Shown here in pieces: positions 18,511 through 27,830 of a DNA stretch of 64,000 bases. The stretch is from CAVYUC01 sp963816685. Lineage in GTDB: Bacteria; Bacteroidota; Bacteroidia; Bacteroidales; Prolixibacteraceae. A model generated the notes under the pieces. It was not told the DNA's origin. It did not search any database and saw nothing but the letters and a program-made list of their open reading frames with translations. Where the stretch lies: NCBI GenBank assembly GCA_963816685.1, contig CAWFMB010000003.1, positions 245,143 to 309,142 of the forward strand, given 5' to 3'. A program made the position numbers and the translations under genes. How positions within the stretch are numbered: position 1 is the stretch's first letter; each line of letters begins with the position of its first letter.

Positions 18511-19752
18511 TTAATATTCCCGCAGTCCGCGTTCAATATATTCCATTTGCCATACTTTGAATAATTCGGAATCTGTGGGAATATGCTGAGGTTCTTTTTT
18601 CCTGATGGAATTCATTTCATGGGTTTTATTTAGATCCGTGGAACAGGATTTAAAACCATTTTCCCGGGAGATAAAAAATGTTTTGCCAGCCAGTTTTAAT
18701 GCTTTACAATTATTTTCTGCAGGTTTATTTTCAGAAATCCGCAATGTTTTATAATGAATGCCATCCTTTAGCAATTCCCGGATATATCCTTTTTCTGTAA
18801 TGAATTCGCCGGGAGCTGAAAGAACTGAGGCCACCTGTTTTTGAAATCCGGCCTTTTGAAAACGGTTTTTAAACCAGAACGAACAATAATTAATCCCAAT
18901 ATCCGGTTTTTGCTTCTGTGCATAATCCAGGATTTCAAGCGCTGCAATTTCTGATTCCAATACTACCGGTTGTTCGGCTGGAATAAAGGTGTATTGTCGT
19001 TTTAAAAGTTTAGGGGCATTGTACTTCGTCAGGCGCAACTGATGCAGGTTCAGGTTGGTAACTCCGGCATTTATCATTTCGGGCAGCAGTTTTTTTAGCC
19101 GTTCCTTTTCTTCGGGGACAGCCGGAATCTCAATGGTAATATTCGGAATGATGCCCTGGGCAAGTTTTATTTTACCGGTTTTATAACCGGTAGCGCCAAT
19201 GTCGAAACGGATTTCATTTAATCCGGCTGCTGCCAGTTGTTCAAATTTCTTTTGATCGGCCAGAATTCCATTGGTGTACATCCAGGTATAAATATCAGGC
19301 GAACAACTTTTCCTTATCTCTTTCAGGTATTCAAGCGTGCGATCGAAGAACAGCAAAGGTTCGCCGCCACTGAAACTGACCCCCTTAAATTTGAAAAAGT
19401 TGATGTATTCGGCATACATTTCAGGGGTTTCAAAACTAAAACTTTGAGTAGCCGGAAGTTCATCTTTTTGCTGCAGTGTTGGACAGTAAAAACAAGCTGC
19501 ATTGCATTTTCCTGTAATAAACAGGCAACTCCAGGCACCGCCGCCGCAAATTTTGCACCCTTCCGACAGTTGTTTGTAATATGGTTTGGTATCTTTAAAA
19601 CAACTGCTTTCTATTTCATCAACAAGATTTTTGCGCCGGTTGAGCAACTTTGCCGAGTTGTAAGAATTCAGCCATTTTATTCCGGAAATATCTGAAAATG
19701 TATGTTGAGTTTTGCTCACCATTTCGTTTAGGTAAGCATCAAATGCGTCCAT
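18511..19752 (-). CDS. radical SAM enzyme of unknown substrate
   Basis: 413 residues. The radical SAM cluster motif CNAACFYC (CxxxCxxC) lies at ~92-99, preceded by a second cysteine group CKICGGGAWSC (~75-85) that may bind an auxiliary cluster. GVSFSGGEPLLFFDRTLEYL is the canonical SAM-binding GGE region, and MYTNGILAD and LNEIRFDIGATGY follow the barrel. Another cysteine pair lies in the C-terminal part (INYCSFWF, KSCSTDL). No partner gene or precursor peptide is adjacent, so the reaction is unknown. It is convergent with PUL 1 and has its own upstream region (19753-20010). Confidence 0.85.
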   Translation of the reverse strand: MDAFDAYLNEMVSKTQHTFSDISGIKWLNSYNSAKLLNRRKNLVDEIESSCFKDTKPYYKQLSEGCKICGGGAWSCLFITGKCNAACFYCPTLQQKDELPATQSFSFETPEMYAEYINFFKFKGVSFSGGEPLLFFDRTLEYLKEIRKSCSPDIYTWMYTNGILADQKKFEQLAAAGLNEIRFDIGATGYKTGKIKLAQGIIPNITIEIPAVPEEKERLKKLLPEMINAGVTNLNLHQLRLTKYNAPKLLKRQYTFIPAEQPVVLESEIAALEILDYAQKQKPDIGINYCSFWFKNRFQKAGFQKQVASVLSAPGEFITEKGYIRELLKDGIHYKTLRISENKPAENNCKALKLAGKTFFISRENGFKSCSTDLNKTHEMNSIRKKEPQHIPTDSELFKVWQMEYIERGLREY

Positions 19753-20010
19753 TATATTAAATTTTAAAATGAATATAAAATCTATTGGGTGGGGGATTGG
19801 GAGAAAAAATCAGAGTTCAGAATAAACGTACAGAAACATCAGTATTTTTTCTTTGACAACAAAATTGCAACAAAAATTTTCAGGATGTACATCGCGGTTC
19901 ATTGCTGGAATTCAGTTAAATTATTCGTGTTCAAAAATAGGATAATTTTTAATCAGATATTCAGTTGATAAATAATTATTTGTTATGGTTAGGTGGTTGG
20001 TTTTTAACAA

Positions 20011-20043
20011 CAAAAAAAGCAATCCTGCCTTTCACAGGATTGC
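20011..20043 (-). terminator. rho-independent terminator of the bacterioferritin-like gene
   Basis: On the minus strand GCAATCCTG and CAGGATTGC form a perfect 9-bp stem with a 7-base loop, followed by seven T. It sits 31 bases past the stop of the gene at 20074. Confidence 0.85.
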
Positions 20044-20073
20044 CTTAAATATTTTTAAATTTTCTTGTAATTG

Positions 20074-20571
20074 TTATCCGGCAATTCCGCCTCCGCCAAT
20101 ATTTTTGCTCCTTTCAATGGATTGAAGTGCAAGGTAATTATCGCCAAATTTTTTAAGATTTTCAATTTCATCGTCATACTGGTCGAAATGTCGTTCTTCT
20201 TCTTCAACCAATGCTTCAAACAGTTTTTTGGATACTGAATCTGCATTTTCAGAACAAATATTTGCCCATTTATTGTAATCTTCTGCACTTGATTCTTCCA
20301 TATTTGCCGCCAAACCGAGCATTTCTTTAACGTCGTGGATGTATTTCACTTCTTCAGCCACTTCCATTTTTACTTCACCCTTCAGGAAAAGAATTCTTTC
20401 CGCCAGTTTTTCAACATGCATCATTTCTTCAATTGCAGTTTTTTTGAAAAGATTTGCAAGCAGATCGTATCCCTGATCATCACAGTGAAAATGAAAATAC
20501 ATATACTGGTGAACCGCTGCAAGCTCATCGGCAACTGCAGCATTTAATAATTCTATACTTTTTTCTTTCAT
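20074..20571 (-). CDS. bfr: bacterioferritin-like diiron ferritin
   Basis: 165 residues, the usual bacterioferritin size. Ligands align with the ferroxidase centre: E16 (AVADELAAVHQY), E49 and H52 (AIEEMMHVEKLAERILFLKG), E92 (ANMEESSAEDY), E125 and H128 (EEEERHF). M50 falls where the heme-binding Met of bacterioferritin sits, so heme at the subunit interface is plausible. The tail is a short Gly-rich sequence (NIGGGGIAG). It stores iron and protects against peroxide in the cytoplasm. Single gene with its own terminator. Confidence 0.85.
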   Translation of the reverse strand: MKEKSIELLNAAVADELAAVHQYMYFHFHCDDQGYDLLANLFKKTAIEEMMHVEKLAERILFLKGEVKMEVAEEVKYIHDVKEMLGLAANMEESSAEDYNKWANICSENADSVSKKLFEALVEEEERHFDQYDDEIENLKKFGDNYLALQSIERSKNIGGGGIAG

Positions 20572-20736
20572 ATCATTGATTTTTGTTTGTTATTACTTCT
20601 TACGAATTTAAAGGATTTTCATCGGTTTTAAAACTTTTGTTCCGAATCTTTTAGTAAAAATATGTTTTGTTAATATCAAATTGGAGAAATGTGCCGGCTA
20701 AAACAGGCTGGTAAAAGTAAAATCAAGGTGTGTAAA

Positions 20737-21315
20737 TTATAAAAGGTCTTTAGTGAAATTTACTTTCTTTGTTTTCCATTCATGTTTTAGCATGCTGTAA
20801 TAAATGGTATCGCGTCTCCTGTTGTGGGTCATCAAAGTGTGGCTTCTTAAAATTCCTTCCTCAATAAATCCCATCCGCAACAGCGCTTTTCGTGCGGCTA
20901 CATTTAAAACATCAGTCTTCAGTTCCACCCGTTCGAACTGAAGGTTTTCAAAACAAAAATTCAGCATCAGGAATTTTACCTCGTCGTTGAACCCTTTTCC
21001 CCAAAACGACTTCCCAATCCATGTCCATCCTATTTCAATCCGTTTATCGTGTTCCGAGATGTTTCCAAAACTTGTAGAGCCAATTACCTTTTTTTGTTGG
21101 ATGTCGACAATGGTAAAGGCAAGCCGTTGCCTTTCATTTGTTTGTTTTACAGCGTCAGCAACCCAGGTTTTCAAAATGCTGTTCACTGATAAATCACTTG
21201 TAAACCATGTCCACATCGATGCATCATTTGTTAATGCCCTGAACTGAGTATAATCCTCTAATCTTACAGGTCTGAGTCTGACTTTATCCGATTGAAGTTC
21301 TAATGTAAAATCCAT
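20737..21315 (-). CDS. GNAT acetyltransferase, RimJ/RimL type
   Basis: 192 residues. RimJ/RimL pattern: KVRLRPVRLEDYTQF, then VIGSTSFGNI, RIEIGWTWIGKSFWGKGFNDEVKFLML with the acetyl-CoA loop, and FERVELKTDVLNVAARKALLRMGF. It ends with the usual FIEEGILRSH and YYSMLKHEW. It probably acetylates an alpha-amino group or small amine in the cytoplasm; the substrate cannot be read from sequence. Confidence 0.88.
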   Translation of the reverse strand: MDFTLELQSDKVRLRPVRLEDYTQFRALTNDASMWTWFTSDLSVNSILKTWVADAVKQTNERQRLAFTIVDIQQKKVIGSTSFGNISEHDKRIEIGWTWIGKSFWGKGFNDEVKFLMLNFCFENLQFERVELKTDVLNVAARKALLRMGFIEEGILRSHTLMTHNRRRDTIYYSMLKHEWKTKKVNFTKDLL

Positions 21316-21671
21316 TTCGCTGATTAAATAAAAAAAATGTTGCCTGTTAAAGTTACAACAGTTAAAGGTAGCTGTTTATCACAACATGTGATTATACAGT
21401 AACAGGAAAACCGGATATTTTAAATCTGATATTTTTTGAACCCTCCAGCCTCTTTGGAAAGCCACTCCCCGGGAATTCTTTCAAATTAGGATATCAGTGG
21501 AAAATATTGTGAATATTTGAAACCAAAGAATATTTTATAAATTTAAGATATGATATAAGACACAATACAGATATTGTCATTTAAATTAGCTTTAAATTGT
21601 GGTAAATTTCCTGACTGACTGCGAAAGGCAGGGAGGTATCCAATACTATTAAAAATTTAAAACGAAGTGGC
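21316..21671. other. 356-base divergent intergenic region
   Basis: Holds the promoters of the leftward acetyltransferase gene and the rightward small gene. I see no coding sequence, strong hairpin or convincing -33/-7 pair. Confidence 0.5.
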
Positions 21672-21956
21672 ATGAAAAAAAATGAAGAAGGTAAATCATA
21701 TATCGCCATTATTTTAAAACATAGCGAAATTCAGCAGGAACCTTGTGGGACATTTGAGGAAGCAGTTTCTGTTTTAAAGCAAAATAACGATTCAGGACAA
21801 GCGTATCCGTTAGCCATTATTAACGGTGACATTGTGTTTTTTCCGGTGGATGAAGACCCTGGTATAAAACAGGCAAGGCAAATTGAAGATTGGGAAACGA
21901 TTTTGAAATCGGCAGGAATAGAATATTCCCAAACAAAAACTTTTAAGCTGCCCTAA
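21672..21956 (+). CDS. small protein of unknown function
   Basis: 94 residues from ATG at 21672. No signal peptide or membrane helix. It has an alpha/beta look: SYIAIILKHSE, FEEAVSVLKQN, YPLAIINGDIVFFPVDEDPG, then a C-terminal helix QARQIEDWETILKSAGIEY. I do not recognise a family. Composition is normal for the neighbourhood and the frame is clean, which argues that it is real. It converges with the ATP-grasp gene (155 bases between stops). Confidence 0.6.
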   Translation: MKKNEEGKSYIAIILKHSEIQQEPCGTFEEAVSVLKQNNDSGQAYPLAIINGDIVFFPVDEDPGIKQARQIEDWETILKSAGIEYSQTKTFKLP

Positions 21957-22111
21957 GGATTAACAAAATGATAGTTAATCACTATTGCATTTTATCATTT
22001 GTACCCGGAGTAATAAACTTTTATCAGAATTTCCTCATGTTTCCTTCGGAACAGAAGGATACACAGCGATATTGCAATTGGTTTGTAAAGAAATTTTTCT
22101 TCAACAAACGT

Positions 22112-24067
22112 TTAAACTGTAATATAAGGTGCAATATTACGGTTGATTTCTATGCGGTTAAAAATTGAACGAATGATGCGGTTGTATAATTCGTCTTTTA
22201 GGATTGCATCTTCAACACCTTCATCAATATTGGGATTATCATTGATTTCGATAACAACCACTTCTCCTTTAATCATTTTCAGATCAACACCATACAACCC
22301 GTCGCCAATTAATGATGCAGCTTTTAACGCTGTTTTGATTACAATTTCAGGAACATTTTCTATGGGCATTGTTTCCGAATCACCCCAGTTTTCCTTGTTC
22401 TCGCTTGACCAGTTGTAAATCTGCCAGTGGTCCTTAGCCATATAATACTTGCAGGCATAAAGCGGGGACTGGTCTAACACGCCAATCCGCCAGTCATATT
22501 CCGATGGCATAAACTCCTGGGCAATGACCAAATCGGATAAACGGAACAGTTTTTTCAGCGAGGCATTCAATTCATCCATATCATTTACTTTTTCAACACC
22601 AAGTGAGAATGCACTGTCTGGTTGTTTTAATACCAGCGGGAAAGTAAGATTTATTGGTTTTGATTTCCAGTAATTCGATTTCGACAAAACCACTGTTGCA
22701 GGTGTTTTTATTTTATTTTGTCTTAACCGCTCATTCTGGAATATTTTATTTGAGCAACGCATTATAGACCACGGATCATCAATAACTACAAGACCTTCGG
22801 CATAAGCAGTGCGCGAAAACTGGTAGGTATGATCATTAACACTTGTGGTTTCGCGGATGAAAAGAGCGTCGAATTCTGATAGCTGGTTAAAATCGTCTTT
22901 TGTTATAAATTCAACATAAAACCCCATTTTCTCTGCAGCTTTTTTAAAATTTTGCAAAGCATCCGAATCTGATGGTGGATTTTTTTCTTTCGGATTAACC
23001 AAAATGGCCAAATCATATTTGTAGTTTTTAAATCGTGGCCGGTTAAACCTTTTCTTTGAAAAATAATCACGCGCATATTCCTGAACCTTGTCCATATGCT
23101 CAGGATTCACTTTTTTCAAACTTAACGGCATCACTTTTTGCACCAGCCACTTTTCAGTTTTTGTAAAATCAATCTGAAGCAGTGGTGCTTCAAACAGGTG
23201 ATAGAGCTTTTGTGCAAGAAGACTGAATTTTGGATCGACTGATTTTCCAAAATAAATGAAAAGGCTCACCTTATTTCCTTCGATCTGTTTAAGGCTTTTT
23301 TGAATGTTGTCTTCAATATAGCCTGAAAGCGACCGAATCAACGACAGGCTGGAAAAATCACGTAATGTAGTAACATTGGGAATAACACGATGATCGCGGG
23401 CAGCTGCCAGCAGCGAGACGTAATATCCCATTTTTTGATACTGGTATGAATTACTGAGGTTGAAAATCCGGACATTCTTCAGCGACTGGAATTCAGGATC
23501 AGTCATATAACTGCGCGATGATACTACTTTTACTCCTTCAATTTCAAGATTCCAGCTTTTGGGATTTCTAACGATGATAATATTTGAAATGGTTTGTTTA
23601 TCGTTGCTTTCGTCAAGCGATAAAATCATGCGCAGGCCATCTTCATTTTTTGAATAATATTCAGGCAATTCCTCAGTCACCTTAAATCCGGCATTTTTAT
23701 AATACTGAATGAGTCGGGAATCCGATTTATTTGCTTCAAGTGAAACACGTTCAAATTTTCCGGCACGACCAATATTAACGACCTGTTCGAGCAGGTATTT
23801 GCCAATTCCGTTGCCCTGGAATCCTGGCAAAACAGCAATTGAAAAAAGCCGCAGGGTTTTCGGGTATAAAAATAAAGTGGCCGATCCAACTTTTTTGGTC
23901 TCCTTATGATCTGTAACCTCGGCAATTATTACATGTTGAAAAGGGCTGGAAATACTGTAACGAATAGCCCTCCGGGTACTTTGCTGAAATTTTGGAAAAC
24001 ATTCGTTTTCCAGTTTTTCCAAAAAATCAAGATCTCCTGTCGATGATTTTCGAATGGTAACTTTCAT
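22112..24067 (-). CDS. GNAT acetyltransferase fused to RLAN/RimK-like ATP-grasp ligase
   Basis: 651 residues. Residues 1-150 form a GNAT domain (VTIRKSSTGDLDFLEKLENECFP, then LPGFQGNGIGKYLLEQVV with the acetyl-CoA loop and IQYYKNAGFKV). Residues ~160-330 match a RimK-like ATP-grasp N-terminal (RLAN) region. Residues ~400-640 are the ATP-grasp core: NERLRQNKIKTPATVVL, FPLVLKQPDSAFSLGVEKV, LVIAQEFMPSEYDWRIGVL, then VVIEINDNPNIDEG with the metal-binding acidic and Asn residues. RimK-type ligases join amino acids to peptides or proteins; the GNAT half could cap the product. The usual GCS2-type ligase partner is absent nearby. Confidence 0.85.
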   Translation of the reverse strand: MKVTIRKSSTGDLDFLEKLENECFPKFQQSTRRAIRYSISSPFQHVIIAEVTDHKETKKVGSATLFLYPKTLRLFSIAVLPGFQGNGIGKYLLEQVVNIGRAGKFERVSLEANKSDSRLIQYYKNAGFKVTEELPEYYSKNEDGLRMILSLDESNDKQTISNIIIVRNPKSWNLEIEGVKVVSSRSYMTDPEFQSLKNVRIFNLSNSYQYQKMGYYVSLLAAARDHRVIPNVTTLRDFSSLSLIRSLSGYIEDNIQKSLKQIEGNKVSLFIYFGKSVDPKFSLLAQKLYHLFEAPLLQIDFTKTEKWLVQKVMPLSLKKVNPEHMDKVQEYARDYFSKKRFNRPRFKNYKYDLAILVNPKEKNPPSDSDALQNFKKAAEKMGFYVEFITKDDFNQLSEFDALFIRETTSVNDHTYQFSRTAYAEGLVVIDDPWSIMRCSNKIFQNERLRQNKIKTPATVVLSKSNYWKSKPINLTFPLVLKQPDSAFSLGVEKVNDMDELNASLKKLFRLSDLVIAQEFMPSEYDWRIGVLDQSPLYACKYYMAKDHWQIYNWSSENKENWGDSETMPIENVPEIVIKTALKAASLIGDGLYGVDLKMIKGEVVVIEINDNPNIDEGVEDAILKDELYNRIIRSIFNRIEINRNIAPYITV

Positions 24068-24389
24068 GGGTGCAGATTTCGGAATGATAAGGTGTGTTAT
24101 AACAAAGGGGGAAGAAAATTTCCCTGTTAAAAACAGAATTAATTTTATTCAAAAGGCTCACTTTCTTCAACTTAAACTAATATTCCGGTTATTTTCTTTA
24201 AAAATTCATACTATTAAAAACGTGAATCAAATGTAAATGTTTTTTTAATAGATTATTTAATTGAAGAATAAAAAAATAGTACAATATTAAATGTCGTATA
24301 TCATCAATTCATAAAACATTAGAGCACGGATTTTATTGAATTCAACTTCCAAAGTTGCACTTAACAGAATTTTAAGGAAAGTAATTTGA
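24068..24389. other. 322-base intergenic region upstream of the ATP-grasp gene
   Basis: AT-rich. It should hold the promoter of the leftward ligase gene and the 3' end of the nitroreductase transcript. No gene, repeat or clear hairpin is visible. Confidence 0.45.
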
Positions 24390-24941
24390 TTACAAAGGAA
24401 AAACAAAATCCTCCTGCTTTTTTCTTGTGCGCGGCTGATTTTCCCGATCTTGTAAACTTTCGGGTAAGAGTTCTGCTTTTCCAGGGAAACCAACTGCCAT
24501 ACAAGTTACAGGTTCAAATTCATTTGAATCCAGGTTCAGGTATTCTGTAGTTTTTTCTTTATCGAAACCTCCCATCTGATGTATTTGCAGTCCCATTTCA
24601 GAAGCTTGTATAGCCATGGAAACATTGGCAGCTCCGATATCATGCAATGCCTTACCATTGGGGCGGTTTTTATAATCAAGCTTTTTTTTCATCACCGAAA
24701 TCATAAGTATTTGTGCATGCTGTGCCCAATCCGGATTTATTCCGGTTAAAATATCAACGATATCCTGAAATTTTTTGTGGTTTTCGCGTCGGGCATAATA
24801 ATAATTCCAGGGTTGCGCATTTCGGGAAGAAGGTGCCCATCGTGCGGCTTCAAAAAGTAAATTAAGCATATCCTCTGTAACCGGTTTGTCTGAAAATGAC
24901 CGCGGACTCCAACGTTCTTTTATTGCTTTGTTTAACTGCAT
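24390..24941 (-). CDS. nitroreductase-family flavoprotein
   Basis: 183 residues from the ATG at 24941; the frame extends 23 codons further upstream, but MQLNKAIKERWSPRSFSD is the canonical nitroreductase start. FMN-binding features are the early WSPRSF arginine/serine stretch, FEAARWAPSSRNAQPWNYYYA, DIGAANVSMAIQASEMGLQIHQMGGF and the late TCMAVGFPGK. It likely reduces quinones, nitro compounds or related substrates with NAD(P)H in the cytoplasm; the physiological substrate is unknown. Confidence 0.88.
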   Translation of the reverse strand: MQLNKAIKERWSPRSFSDKPVTEDMLNLLFEAARWAPSSRNAQPWNYYYARRENHKKFQDIVDILTGINPDWAQHAQILMISVMKKKLDYKNRPNGKALHDIGAANVSMAIQASEMGLQIHQMGGFDKEKTTEYLNLDSNEFEPVTCMAVGFPGKAELLPESLQDRENQPRTRKKQEDFVFPL

Positions 24942-25114
24942 GTTTCTGCTGTATTTACTGAGGTTAACAAACAGGAAATAATATAGTTTTTGGTAATTCT
25001 CAATAATCATAACTGCTGTTTACCATTAGCAGACATTCAGCCAGATATAAATTTTGCTTTTTGAATAATGTGATATAACAGGTTTATCCTAAAAGTAAAT
25101 TATTGAAAATGTAT

Positions 25115-25122
25115 TATTTTTG
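25115..25122 (+). promoter_or_regulatory. candidate -7 element of a Bacteroidota promoter
   Basis: TATTTTTG fits the TAnnTTTG -7 consensus and lies 25 bases before the ATG at 25147. No good -33 TTTG at the right distance is visible, so this is tentative. Confidence 0.35.
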
Positions 25123-25146
25123 GTAAGGTAATTAAAAAACCAATCT

Positions 25147-26370
25147 ATGAAAAAGATTAACCTTTACGGCAAAATGTTATTGGTGGCAGCATGTCTTTTT
25201 TGCTACTCCTGTCAAAAAGATGATGTTCCTGAAGAATCAGGGGAAGAACTTATTCGGACAGATATTTCCGGTGTTGTTCAAAAAGGACCATTTAATGTTG
25301 GAACGACAGTTTCAATGTCAGAGCTGAATGAAGATTTATCTCAAACGGGTAAAACCTTTATTACTCAAATTAATTCAGATGACGGATTTTTTGAATTTAA
25401 GGGAATTCAGCTGTCCAATCCCATAGTTGAAGTAAAGGCTGATGGATTTTATTTTGATGAAATCAAAGGTACAAATTCAAACGCAAGGCTTACTTTAAAC
25501 GCAATTGCAGATGTTACTGATAAAACTACCTTAAATGTAAATGTGCTTACCCATTTGGAAAAACCGCGGGTAGAATTCCTTTTGGAAAATGGATATGTAT
25601 TCAGTGAAGCAAAAACAAAGGCTAAACAGGAAGTATTCAATATATTTTATTTTCAGGATGATGCTACAGATACAGTTGCCTCCGACCTGCTGGATATAAC
25701 AAAACCTGGCGTTGAAAATGCATGTCTTCTTGCATTGTCTGCAATTGTCCAGGGATACCGGAATGTGGCTGATGTATCTGAACTGCTTACTTATATTGCC
25801 AATGATTTAAAAGTGGACGGAACTCTTGACGATAATGAATTACAAACAGATTTGATTAGTCATGCACGAATTATTGATACAGCCAGGGTAATACAAAATG
25901 TAAGTGACAAATACAATGGTTTTGGAATGTCAGTTCAAGTTCCGGATTTTGGGAAATACCTGCAACAATTTATTCACACTTCACCTTATGTCCCCGTTAA
26001 TTTAATCGATTATCCGGAGCAAACCCCGAAAGGGCTTAACATTCTTAATGAGAATAATTCAATCTTTAACAGCGGAATGGAAACCAACTACTCAATGTCT
26101 GCTAAAACGTTTCCCGGAATTCCCCTTAAAATCGAGTTATTGGTAATTGAAGGTGAGCTTAACGGAACTGCCGGATGGGCATTTCAGGCTGATAAAATTA
26201 ATTGGGATGTTCCGGTTTATAATTTTAGCAGCCACAAACAGACTTTTGAACTAATAAATGAAGAGCAGCCATCTGATCTTAAAATCATATTTTTTTCAGG
26301 GAATGTAAAAATTCAGATTAAATATATTGAAGGCACAAGGGAACGGACAAGAATTATCACAATAATTTGA
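25147..26370 (+). CDS. lipoprotein of unknown function
   Basis: 407 residues. Lipoprotein signal MLLVAACLFCYSC followed by QKDD. The mature part opens with DISGVVQKGPFNVGTTVSMSEL, then GKTFITQINSDDGFFEFKGIQL and VEVKADGFYFDEIKG. This carboxypeptidase-regulatory-like opening recurs in uncharacterised lipoproteins. A helical middle follows (LLDITKPGVENACLLALSAIVQGY) and a C-terminal beta region. No catalytic motif is evident. Single gene with a promoter candidate and a strong terminator. Confidence 0.7.
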   Translation: MKKINLYGKMLLVAACLFCYSCQKDDVPEESGEELIRTDISGVVQKGPFNVGTTVSMSELNEDLSQTGKTFITQINSDDGFFEFKGIQLSNPIVEVKADGFYFDEIKGTNSNARLTLNAIADVTDKTTLNVNVLTHLEKPRVEFLLENGYVFSEAKTKAKQEVFNIFYFQDDATDTVASDLLDITKPGVENACLLALSAIVQGYRNVADVSELLTYIANDLKVDGTLDDNELQTDLISHARIIDTARVIQNVSDKYNGFGMSVQVPDFGKYLQQFIHTSPYVPVNLIDYPEQTPKGLNILNENNSIFNSGMETNYSMSAKTFPGIPLKIELLVIEGELNGTAGWAFQADKINWDVPVYNFSSHKQTFELINEEQPSDLKIIFFSGNVKIQIKYIEGTRERTRIITII

Positions 26371-26421
26371 GTTTGATTCTTTCCGAAAGAGTAAAATATT
26401 ACTTTTAAAAAATGAGATTAT

Positions 26422-26459
26422 AAAAAAAGAGGCTGTCTTTCCGGACAGCCTCTTTTTTT
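26422..26459. terminator. bidirectional rho-independent terminator
   Basis: AGAGGCTGTC pairs perfectly with GACAGCCTCT, flanked by seven A on the left and a T-run on the right. It can therefore serve both the rightward lipoprotein gene and the leftward TCA operon that ends at 26470. Confidence 0.9.
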
Positions 26460-26469
26460 ATAGTCATAA

Positions 26470-27795
26470 TTAACAACCTTCAATATTATCTTTTCCGTAT
26501 GCCTGTTCGTGAAACCAGCTTAGCGGATGCGAAGTTGGACGCTCAATTGGCATTCCGTAAATACGGTCATTGATTATCGATGCTAAAACACCCAAAGCCC
26601 TTGAAACACCAAACATTACAGTATAAAATGTATATTCCTTAATTCCGTAATGGTATAAGAGCGAACCGCTGTATGCATCAACATTTGGCCATGGATTTTT
26701 TATTTTGCCAATTTCCGAAAGGATTGGCGGAACGATGCGATACAATTGATTTGCAAGATTAACCATTGTATCATCTTTTATGTATTTATTGGCAAATTCC
26801 TGTTGGGCAGTAAACCGCGGATCTGTTTTGCGCAGAACTGCATGTCCGTATCCTGGAATTACACGGCCTTCCTCGAGAGTTAACTTACAGTAATCAGCCA
26901 CCTGTTTATCAGTTGGCTTTTCTGTGTCAAGGTATTCGAGCATTTCAAACATCCAGTGAATTACATCCTGGTTTGCGAATCCGTGCAACGGACCGGCAAG
27001 CCCTGTCATTGCGGCGCCGTAAGCATAATACGGGTTACTTAAAGCAGAACTAACCAAATGTGCAGTATGTGCAGATACATTTCCACCTTCATGATCAGCA
27101 TGTATTACCATATATAAACGGAACAGGCGGCGGACATCTTCTGAATCAAAACCCATCATATGTGCAAGATTACCAGCCCAGTCAAGACGGGGATTTGGTT
27201 CAATGTGTTTATCATTATGAAAATTTTTCCTGTAAATATATGCTGCAATGTGCGGCAAACGGGCGATAAGATTCATGACATCTTCATAAGTTGCATCCCA
27301 GTAAAACTTTTTATTTACACCAGCCCTGTATGCCTTCTGAAAGATAGATTCTGTAGCCATCGAAATTATTGCAGCGCTGAACTGCGTCATTGGTTTCGAG
27401 TTTTTTGGCATTGCATCAATGACATCGAAAACATGTTGCGGTACATGTGCACGTGTTGCCCAATCTTTCGAGATATTGGATACATCTTCTTCCGAAGGAA
27501 TTTCGCCGATTAACATCAGGTAAAACAGACCTTCAGGGAGTGGTTCACCTCCTGGATTTATCCGTGGAAGTTTCTCCTGCAATTCAGGTATTGAATATCC
27601 CTTAAACCTGATTCCTTCTTCCGGATCCAATTTTGAAGTATCAGTAACAAGTAACGGAATTCCCTTCATTCCTGTAAGCACCTGACCGATGGTTATCTGG
27701 CCGATTACTTTATCTGAATGCTCATTCTTGAGTTTTTGGTACTCCTTAGAACATTTGCTCGCTTTTTGAAAAAACCTGTACTTAATGTATTCCAT
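26470..27795 (-). CDS. gltA: citrate synthase, eukaryotic-like type
   Basis: 441 residues. Condenses oxaloacetate and acetyl-CoA. The start (GQITIGQVLTGMKGIPLLV, then EGIRFKGYSIPELQEKLP) and the active-site segments HADHEGGNVSAHTAHLVSSAL, GLAGPLHGFANQDV and PGYGHAVLRKTDPR contain the catalytic histidines. FYTVMFGVSRALG closes the site with its following Arg. The sequence resembles mitochondrial-type citrate synthase more than the allosteric hexameric GltA. It is the last gene of the aconitase-IDH-IDH-citrate synthase operon, 35 bases after the second IDH gene. Confidence 0.95.
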   Translation of the reverse strand: MEYIKYRFFQKASKCSKEYQKLKNEHSDKVIGQITIGQVLTGMKGIPLLVTDTSKLDPEEGIRFKGYSIPELQEKLPRINPGGEPLPEGLFYLMLIGEIPSEEDVSNISKDWATRAHVPQHVFDVIDAMPKNSKPMTQFSAAIISMATESIFQKAYRAGVNKKFYWDATYEDVMNLIARLPHIAAYIYRKNFHNDKHIEPNPRLDWAGNLAHMMGFDSEDVRRLFRLYMVIHADHEGGNVSAHTAHLVSSALSNPYYAYGAAMTGLAGPLHGFANQDVIHWMFEMLEYLDTEKPTDKQVADYCKLTLEEGRVIPGYGHAVLRKTDPRFTAQQEFANKYIKDDTMVNLANQLYRIVPPILSEIGKIKNPWPNVDAYSGSLLYHYGIKEYTFYTVMFGVSRALGVLASIINDRIYGMPIERPTSHPLSWFHEQAYGKDNIEGC

Positions 27796-27830
27796 TTCTA
27801 TTTATAATTTATGTTTTGAATTTCAGTTAA

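Noticed and set aside
18154..18560. Possible small genes on either strand in the spacer after PUL 1.
   Set aside because: Frames are unsupported by codon pattern, start context or recognisable domains, and one overlaps the radical SAM gene.
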